Source: a virus
Direction: 5' to 3' (one strand)
IMG/VR virus record: IMGVR_UViG_3300042904_000196
Coordinates: 1 to 64,000 of that record
Length of the DNA: 64,000 nt
In this document: positions 58,933 to 64,000 of the stretch, one piece after another
Position numbering within the stretch: the stretch's first letter is position 1
Layout: every line of letters begins with the position of its first letter
Notes under the pieces: model-generated
Told to the model about the DNA's origin: nothing
Seen by the model: the letters and a program-made list of their open reading frames with translations, nothing else
Database searches by the model: none
Translations under genes and position numbers: made by a program

Positions 58933-60373
58933 CTCTATGGAACCTAGTGTGTATCAGAAAGCGATTCTTGACTGGCCCACAAAGCGGACCGGTAACCTTA
59001 TCGTTAACGCCTTAGCGGGCAGCGGAAAGACGAAGACCCTAGAGCTTCTTACGCAGAGTGAGGGGCTCGTTGGCAAGCCGACACGTGCCATGTCATTCAA
59101 CAAATCCATCGCAGAGGAACTGGCCCGCAGGCTGCCGTCATGGGTGGAATCGACCACGATGCACAGCTTTGGTTTCGGCATCATTCGGAAGCATGGCTGG
59201 GTGAAGGTGAACGCACAGAAGCTTGAGAACATCTTGAAGTTCGATGTGTACGACTTCAAGAATGACTCTCAAATGACCAAGAGGGAGTGCTACAGTATCC
59301 AGCACTTCGTGCTTAGGATGTGTTCCCTTTTGAAGAGTCATCTTCACACCAAAGACAAGCTTCCAAAGAACGTGGTTGAGATGGCCCTCAACTACGGTAT
59401 CGATTTGCCTAAGGACGTGGAGCTGGCACAGGAGAAGCTCCAAGCTGTCTGGCAAATCGGCAGATCGCGTTTGAAGGTTATTGATTACGACGACATGATA
59501 TATGTCCCCCTAGCAATGGACATGTTGATTCCGAAATCAATGTGGGCTTTAGTGGATGAAGTCCAAGACCTTAACCCCGCACAGATTGCCCTTGCCACCA
59601 AGATGGGTGAAAGGGCGATATGTGTAGGCGACGTGCATCAGGCCATCTATGGCTTCCGTGGGGCAGATGCCCGAGCCATGGAAACGCTTCAGGCGGAGCT
59701 AAAGGCTGACTCGCTGCCACTGAACATCTGTTACAGATGCTCGAAGGCAGTGATTCATGCGGCACAAGGGATCGTGCCAGAGATTGAGGCTTCGCCTACA
59801 GCGAATGAGGGTTCAGTCACATCCATCCGATCCGAGGAACTCATTAGGGTGACTAAGGATGGTGATTTCGTGCTGTGCCGCACGGCAGCACCATTGATTC
59901 AGCACTGTTTGCGGTTCATTGCCAAGGGCAAGAAAGCAACGGTGCTGGGCAAGGAAATCGGTGAGGGACTGATTGGGCTCATAGAGACATTAGACTGTAA
60001 CAATGTGGAGGAACTCTTGATGGAGCTTGCCGACTACGAGCAAGCTGAAACCGAGCGTCTCAAGAAACGTGAAGACAGGATTGTTGAGCTTAACGACACT
60101 TGCGAGGTGATACGTGCCTTGTGTGAAGACGCTCTGAGCATCAGGCATGTCGTTGAGAAAATCAATTCACTTTTTTCTAAGGAGCGAGGTCCGGGCGTAA
60201 CGTTCTCTACCATACACAAGAGCAAGGGCTTGGAGTCAGACAATGTGTACATACTTTGTCCTGAACTTCTGCCGCATCCACGGGTTAAGGTCGAGTGGAT
60301 GGTTGCTCAGGAAATGAACTTGAAGTATGTTGCGATTACACGTGCAAAGAGAAACCTTTTTTGGGTGGAATAA
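58919..60373 (+). CDS. UvrD/Rep-type superfamily 1 helicase
   Basis: 484 residues (start ATG 58919; 58937 also possible). Walker A is N-A-L-A-G-S-G-K-T-K-T (~30-40), motif II is L-V-D-E-V-Q-D-L-N (~211-219), motif III G-D-x-H-Q-A-I-Y-G-F-R-G-A-D, motif IV I-C-Y-R-C-S, motif V T-I-H-K-S-K-G-L-E and motif VI Y-V-A-I-T-R-A-K. A compact helicase without the large 1B/2B insertions of UvrD, probably for recombination or repair. Palindrome 59526 codes L-I-P-K-S. Confidence 0.9.
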   Translation: MMPCNSMEPSVYQKAILDWPTKRTGNLIVNALAGSGKTKTLELLTQSEGLVGKPTRAMSFNKSIAEELARRLPSWVESTTMHSFGFGIIRKHGWVKVNAQKLENILKFDVYDFKNDSQMTKRECYSIQHFVLRMCSLLKSHLHTKDKLPKNVVEMALNYGIDLPKDVELAQEKLQAVWQIGRSRLKVIDYDDMIYVPLAMDMLIPKSMWALVDEVQDLNPAQIALATKMGERAICVGDVHQAIYGFRGADARAMETLQAELKADSLPLNICYRCSKAVIHAAQGIVPEIEASPTANEGSVTSIRSEELIRVTKDGDFVLCRTAAPLIQHCLRFIAKGKKATVLGKEIGEGLIGLIETLDCNNVEELLMELADYEQAETERLKKREDRIVELNDTCEVIRALCEDALSIRHVVEKINSLFSKERGPGVTFSTIHKSKGLESDNVYILCPELLPHPRVKVEWMVAQEMNLKYVAITRAKRNLFWVE

Positions 60374-60375
60374 CC

Positions 60376-60720
60376 ATGAAAAATTTGCTTGAGGCCATGC
60401 TCGGACAGACCGCTAACTTCGATCAGGTGCTGTTCGACATCATGCATCTCCTGCCGAAGATGACTGATTCCAGAATCAATTTAATCCGTGAGATATACGC
60501 CAAGGCCGTTACCCCCGAGGAAAGTAAGGGGGACATTGAATCGTTCAATAGGTTGCTGGAATTGACGCTGGACTACATGAAGGCGGCTAGGGTCATTTAC
60601 ATGATCCCCTTGAAGGCGTCCGAGGTCGTGGGGACCGTGGAAGACGAGCCCGGACACTTCGTGTACACCATGAAGGATGGCAGCACCAAGTGTTCCTGCG
60701 GACACCGCCTTGAAACTTAA
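60376..60720 (+). CDS. Unknown protein with C-terminal zinc-like motif
   Basis: 114 residues from the ATG at 60376. Helical; ends K-C-S-C-G-H-R-L-E-T, a half zinc site. A palindrome variant codes T-D-S-R-I. No family recognised. Confidence 0.5.
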   Translation: MKNLLEAMLGQTANFDQVLFDIMHLLPKMTDSRINLIREIYAKAVTPEESKGDIESFNRLLELTLDYMKAARVIYMIPLKASEVVGTVEDEPGHFVYTMKDGSTKCSCGHRLET

Positions 60721-60949
60721 ATACGTCCGGTTGGCCAGCGGTGAGGTTAGATTCTGCTACATCGAGGAGGATCACTCATCGCTGGTCAACGCCGGGGAGC
60801 GTGCTGTTTCTGCTGGTATAGTGATTCGGGAATCAAATGGATGGATATTGTGGTGTCAGGGTTCTGTCACCTGTAAGCTTTTACCGCATGAATGTTTGAA
60901 TGATGATGAAGCGATCAGTAACTACCTTGGACCGAGGAAGAACAAATGA
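60710..60949 (+). CDS. Small unknown protein
   Basis: 79 residues from TTG at 60710, overlapping the previous gene by 11 nt; an ATG at 60677 is in frame but overlaps more. Beta-rich (KYVRLASGEVRFCYIEED). Palindrome 60822 codes V-I-R-E-S. ATGA overlap with the next gene. Confidence 0.5.
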   Translation: MKLKYVRLASGEVRFCYIEEDHSSLVNAGERAVSAGIVIRESNGWILWCQGSVTCKLLPHECLNDDEAISNYLGPRKNK

Positions 60950-61122
60950 AATGGCTTAAAGTCAGTGCTATACTGACTGTAATCTTTGTGGTTGGTGCAT
61001 TGATTGTGCCTGCAGGACACGCGAAACAGTGGGACACCGTTGTCGTAGTTACTGGGTTGTTGTACTTTGGGTTTTTGCTTATTGATGCTCTTTTCGGGGA
61101 TGACGACGATGGTAACTTTTGA
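60946..61122 (+). CDS. 58-residue membrane protein
   Basis: ATGA overlap start (60946). MKWLKVSAILTVIFVVGALI is a first membrane helix; V-V-V-V-T-G-L-L-Y-F-G-F-L-L-I is a second; the end is acidic (GDDDDGNF). Small inner-membrane protein. Confidence 0.65.
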   Translation: MKWLKVSAILTVIFVVGALIVPAGHAKQWDTVVVVTGLLYFGFLLIDALFGDDDDGNF

Positions 61123-61399
61123 AGAAAGAAAGCCACAGTGCTGGGTCGTTCTCGGCACGGTCAGGCATGGACGGGTCAAGTGGAACCCCGACATTGAGCG
61201 GTACATATTCTTGCCTGACAGCAGGTATTTGCGTGCCAGTGAGTTGCGTGAGATTATCGAATTCATGGACAAGCAACAGGCCCTCGCAGAGTGTGGCAAG
61301 GTTCGGTGTTCAGAGTGTGACAAGCTTTTTGACTATTCTCTAACTGTAGGAGGAGGTTTCGATGGACCCATCACGTGCAAGCCGTGCTTCGGACTATAA
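61109..61399 (+). CDS. Small zinc-finger protein
   Basis: 96 residues from the ATG at 61109, GGGGA 8 nt upstream. It contains C-S-E-C-D-K-L-F-D-Y and ends I-T-C-K-P-C-F-G, a C4 zinc ribbon. Starts inside the previous gene and overlaps the next one. Confidence 0.58.
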   Translation: MVTFEERKPQCWVVLGTVRHGRVKWNPDIERYIFLPDSRYLRASELREIIEFMDKQQALAECGKVRCSECDKLFDYSLTVGGGFDGPITCKPCFGL

Positions 61400-61721
61400 G
61401 TGTCTTGAACTCTGGTGCAAGTTTTTGGGCTCACAGGGCTACTACATTCAACAGGAGCAGGAGCGGGCAGCCCGCGACGGGGCTCCCTTGAATGCCATTT
61501 ACAAGCAGGGTGAGGCTTGGGTAACAACGTTTGACTGTATCAATTTTGATTTGGCCCGTCGTATCGAAGACAAGGCTAAGATCGTTGTGCCCCCTAAGCT
61601 TAAAATACTTAGGGATGAGTATACCTATCGCGAGAAGCTTCTCGCTAAGGAACATGCTGATAGTATAAGGGCCTTGGGCCAGTTCTTTGAAAATTACCTG
61701 AAGGAGGCGTTAAGTGAGTAA
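61362..61721 (+). CDS. Unknown protein
   Basis: 119 residues with AGGAGGAGG upstream of the ATG at 61362. Helical; C-terminal E-K-L-L-A-K-E-H-A-D-S-I-R-A-L-G. Directly before the ligase gene. No family recognised. Confidence 0.55.
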   Translation: MDPSRASRASDYKCLELWCKFLGSQGYYIQQEQERAARDGAPLNAIYKQGEAWVTTFDCINFDLARRIEDKAKIVVPPKLKILRDEYTYREKLLAKEHADSIRALGQFFENYLKEALSE

Positions 61722-62754
61722 GCGTGATTTTGTGATGCTTGCAAAGGCATACAGCGAAGATAAGCACAACGTGTTCAAGTGGCTCATGTCCGAGAAACTG
61801 GATGGGTTACGTGCCATATGGGACGGGGGAATATCGGCAGGGAAGAGCCTACTTGAGGTGCCTTACAGCAACAAGAGCATGATCCATCGCTTCGCTCAAA
61901 CACCTATTTGTACGGGGCTCTGGTCGAGGTACGGTAACGTTATCCATGCTCCCAAGGATTGGGTAGCTACGCTGCCCAAGGGGATATTCTTGGACGGTGA
62001 GCTTTACATGGGTCCGGGCAAGTTTCAGGAAACCAGTTCGATAACACGATCCTTCGAGGCTGACTGGACTAAGGTAGAGTATCGGGTCTTTGACAGTCCA
62101 CCACCTGAATTGATTCTGGAATCAGGTGTCATTCGGAGCAATGGTGGCGGAGCCTTTACGGTGCCACCTGCGGCCTTGCCTTGGGCTTTAGAAAGGGGCG
62201 TGAAACGTCTGTTTGCAATAGGTGCTCCGTTTCTGGAAAGGCTTAGTGTGCTCAAAGGCTTGGTCAAGGTGCATGAGCAGACCATCGTGGATAACAACGT
62301 GGATGCCTTCATGGAGCAGGTTTTGCTCAGTGGGGGTGAAGGTGTCATTTTTAAATCGAACAGCCCCTACGTCTGTAAGCGTTCCGATAGGATGCTGAAG
62401 TACAAGCCCTTCTCTGACGACGAGGGAACGGTCAGCGGGTACACGACCGGGCGTGAAACCGAGAGGGGCAGTAAGCTGCTCGGTATGATGGGTTCCTTGG
62501 AGGTACTCTGGAAAGGTAAGGTGTTTGAAATCAGTGGCTTTACGGAGGCTGAACGCTCGTTGCGGACGGTGGGCGACAAAGATGGTGTTAAGGCCCTTTC
62601 GTGGGCTATGGAGAATCCCGAGAGCAAGGTGCCTGACTGGATCGAGGCAAGCGAATTCCCTAGGGGATCGCGGGTGACATTTACCTATCGGGAACTGTCC
62701 GATGATGGTATACCCAAGGAGGCAAGGTATCTGCGTAAGCGTGATAGCGAGTAA
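61714..62754 (+). CDS. ATP-dependent DNA ligase
   Basis: 346 residues from GTG at 61714 (AAGGAGG upstream). Motif I is M-S-E-K-L-D-G-L-R-A (adenylated Lys ~28), motif III F-L-D-G-E-L-Y (~92-98), motif IV G-G-E-G-V-I-F-K (~208-215) and motif V L-K-Y-K-P. An OB-type domain follows. Joins nicks in replicating phage DNA. Palindrome 62111 codes L-I-L-E-S. Confidence 0.93.
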   Translation: MSKRDFVMLAKAYSEDKHNVFKWLMSEKLDGLRAIWDGGISAGKSLLEVPYSNKSMIHRFAQTPICTGLWSRYGNVIHAPKDWVATLPKGIFLDGELYMGPGKFQETSSITRSFEADWTKVEYRVFDSPPPELILESGVIRSNGGGAFTVPPAALPWALERGVKRLFAIGAPFLERLSVLKGLVKVHEQTIVDNNVDAFMEQVLLSGGEGVIFKSNSPYVCKRSDRMLKYKPFSDDEGTVSGYTTGRETERGSKLLGMMGSLEVLWKGKVFEISGFTEAERSLRTVGDKDGVKALSWAMENPESKVPDWIEASEFPRGSRVTFTYRELSDDGIPKEARYLRKRDSE

Positions 62755-62775
62755 CTTATTTATTTTGGAGATAGC

Positions 62776-62952
62776 ATGAAACCTATTTCGATGTTTTTCA
62801 GTGTGCTGGCTGCACTTTGTGTGTTCGGGCTCCTGTGTGTCGGTATCTGGACCTACATGGAAGAGAAGCGCTCTATCCGTGAGGCTCAGAAACAGCAACA
62901 GGAGGCTGTCGATAGACTCTTTTGGTACAACAGAGAGAATCGTAACAGATGA
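62776..62952 (+). CDS. 58-residue membrane protein, spanin-like layout
   Basis: ATG at 62776 with TTTTGGAG upstream. MKPISMFFSVLAALCVFGLL starts one membrane helix (~5-27), then a helical charged tail (EEKRSIREAQKQQQEAVDRL). Its stop overlaps the start of a lipoprotein gene (ATGA). Small TM protein plus adjacent lipoprotein is the layout of two-component spanins, but the partner here is a hydrolase-like protein. Confidence 0.55.
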   Translation: MKPISMFFSVLAALCVFGLLCVGIWTYMEEKRSIREAQKQQQEAVDRLFWYNRENRNR

Positions 62953-63512
62953 AGAATATGCCATGGTTAGTAATGATAGTGTTAATAGGTATTTTCACTT
63001 CGTGTAAACGGGAACCGGTACCGGTGCCTCAGGACGAGACACCGGTACTTTGTTTGTATGTTAGCGGTTTGGGTGCGGACCACCTTGGGAAGGTGTACGA
63101 CCATCTGGTTCAACGCGAGCCTCTTTGGGGGCACGTTCGGTTCGCTGGTAGGGATAATTATCAGACGGATGTTAGAGACTATGTGCTTAAAAGTAGGCAC
63201 AAGAGGCTGGTAGTGATTTGCCACTCTTGGGGTTCGGCTCGGAGTGTGGAGGATTTGAAAGGGGTACCTGTGGACCTGTTGGTCCTCTACGATCCTGTTG
63301 GCTTCGACCAAGGAGCCTTGGTGGTTCCGGAATCAATCAAGCGAACAATTGTCTTTCCTAGGGAGAGAAACAGGTGGTTGGTTCCTTTTACGGCCCCTAT
63401 ACGGAGCAGCAAGCTGGGTCAAGAGATTGTCACCATAATGCTTCCGGGTGGGCACAGTGATGGTACGCTGAATGAAATGAGCTTTGGTTACATTCAATTG
63501 GAGAATAAATGA
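62949..63512 (+). CDS. Lipoprotein with alpha/beta-hydrolase fold
   Basis: 187 residues. The signal peptide (LVMIVLIGIFTSC) ends in a Cys lipobox-like site. The mature part has V-V-I-C-H-S-W-G-S-A (nucleophile elbow, G-x-S-x-G variant with C-H-S-W-G), D-P-V-G as a possible acid position and G-G-H-S near the end as a possible His. A secreted esterase or lipase is inferred. Palindrome 63322 codes V-V-P-E-S. Confidence 0.65.
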   Translation: MKNMPWLVMIVLIGIFTSCKREPVPVPQDETPVLCLYVSGLGADHLGKVYDHLVQREPLWGHVRFAGRDNYQTDVRDYVLKSRHKRLVVICHSWGSARSVEDLKGVPVDLLVLYDPVGFDQGALVVPESIKRTIVFPRERNRWLVPFTAPIRSSKLGQEIVTIMLPGGHSDGTLNEMSFGYIQLENK

Positions 63513-64000
63513 GTTATCTAAGAAAACTGCAAAGAGTCTGTAACGTTACCTACAGGGGTGAGTGGCTCATCAACGGTAAGCCCTTAGCGCATGGGGATAA
63601 TGCTAAGGTGTTTGATGTTGCTGGTATATTGGTGAGTAACCGGGGAGCGGCTCTGGAGTTTTTGAAACAGAAACTCTGCGAGGAAGGGTTAGCCGTCATG
63701 ATACGCTCCGCGGTGCCGTTGGTTTGGGAGGGTGAATGGATCATTGATGGCAAGAAGCTTGAGGATTATAACTTCTGGAACAGGCTCTTTGCTGTAACCG
63801 GTATTCCGGTGCCTCCCTTTCAAACGAGAGACACGATGCTTGCGTGGGTGAAGAGTAGACTGGGCGACTATTATGATACACTCCCCTATGACGAAGTTAC
63901 CATTAAGGTGTTGAGGGAGTTCAAGGTCCCGCAAAGCCTGATTGAAATGAACAATATGTGGAAGACCAAGGAGGGTCAACTGATTCCGGTATCAAAACTG
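63509..64000 (+). CDS. Unknown protein, N-terminal part (continues beyond window)
   Basis: ATGA overlap start at 63509; the frame is open to the window edge (164 residues seen). Starts MSYLRKLQRVCNVTYRGEWL. It has two similar W-L/W-I-x-G-K segments (GEWLINGKPL and GEWIIDGKKL), which suggests an internal repeat. The last codons (LIPVS) come from a palindrome variant. Confidence 0.6.
   Translation, partial: MSYLRKLQRVCNVTYRGEWLINGKPLAHGDNAKVFDVAGILVSNRGAALEFLKQKLCEEGLAVMIRSAVPLVWEGEWIIDGKKLEDYNFWNRLFAVTGIPVPPFQTRDTMLAWVKSRLGDYYDTLPYDEVTIKVLREFKVPQSLIEMNNMWKTKEGQLIPVSKL

Larger units (their letters stand above)
1584..63994. repeat. Dispersed palindrome TGATTC-NN-GAATCA, about 71 copies
   Basis: I read 71 copies by eye. 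Starts: 1584, 2445, 4367, 4661, 5639, 6632, 8846, 9638, 11388, 16983, 18136, 19815, 20022, 22092, 23745, 24296, 24679, 25047, 25575, 26465, 27254, 28324, 29345, 29863, 30234, 30445, 30912, 31179, 31954, 32758, 33169, 33955, 34939, 36316, 36815, 38615, 38732, 39764, 41615, 42743, 43079, 43850, 44609, 45288, 45564, 45641, 45763, 45807, 45945, 46123, 46350, 46756, 47518, 48414, 49103, 50014, 51250, 51789, 53026, 53440, 54602, 55519, 56292, 57576, 58695, 59526, 60465, 60822, 62111, 63322, 63981. Thirteen are exact TGATTCCGGAATCA. The centre is often TG, TA or CA; substitutions also fall often on the base next to the outer TGAT/ATCA. T before and A after are common. A few copies are 15 nt. The tape-measure region 11.4-17.0 kb is nearly free of them. 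Function is unknown; a dimeric protein-binding site is inferred. Confidence 0.93.

Noticed and set aside
1584-63994. Palindromes as remains of a mobile element
   Set aside because: No flanking target duplications, no larger conserved core and half-sites vary independently; selection on a short site explains them better.

Overview
The window is a continuous 64 kb piece of a tailed double-stranded DNA phage genome (Caudoviricetes, siphovirus-type tail), open at both ends. Genes are packed tightly with many ATGA/TAATG overlaps, there is no rRNA, integrase or CRISPR array, and a P22-like coat protein, tail tube, frameshifted tail chaperone and long tape measure follow one another in order. The host cannot be named. 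Lipobox proteins, ordinary Shine-Dalgarno sites and a cobalamin-dependent ribonucleotide reductase only indicate a bacterial host. Terminase, portal and a clear endolysin are not seen and may lie outside.

Layout. (1) 0-25.2 kb, + strand, virion genes: two proteins built on a 20-residue LTGN repeat, small virion proteins, a head-tail connector, scaffold, major capsid protein, neck and tail-completion candidates, tail tube, tail chaperone with a -1 frameshift, tape measure, and tail-tip proteins including a cysteine-rich protein with an Asp-rich linker, ending at a bidirectional terminator. (2) 25.3-30.4 kb, - strand: two small proteins, DEDDh exonuclease, dNMP kinase, dUTPase and a primase-helicase. 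(3) 30.44-30.95 kb: a divergent control region with direct repeats, a T tract and a -10-like hexamer, possibly a replication origin. (4) 30.9-45.7 kb, + strand: two ParB-like proteins, SNF2 helicase, sigma factor, TIM-barrel-like protein, family A DNA polymerase, VRR-NUC nuclease, class II ribonucleotide reductase, a putative glycosyltransferase and a papain-like peptidase. (5) 45.66-46.44 kb: a gene-free, hairpin-rich stretch ending in a tRNA-like element, a candidate large structured RNA. (6) 46.4-64 kb, + strand: thymidylate synthase, methyltransferase, a tandem paralogue triplet, GHKL-type ATPase, phosphoribosyltransferase, a second sigma factor, UvrD-like helicase, ATP-dependent DNA ligase, lipoprotein hydrolase and many small proteins.

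The most striking signal is not a gene. A short palindrome, TGATTC-NN-GAATCA (most often TGATTCCGGAATCA), occurs 13 times exactly and about 71 times with small deviations. It lies inside genes of every class on both strands, in intergenic DNA and in terminator hairpins, where it encodes DSGI- or IPES-like peptides. It is kept at the DNA level: only the two reading frames that avoid an in-frame TGA are used, two copies in the third frame have lost exactly the T that would make the stop, and two others supply the true stop codon. I infer a genome-wide protein-binding site; the two ParB-like proteins are the first candidates to bind it.
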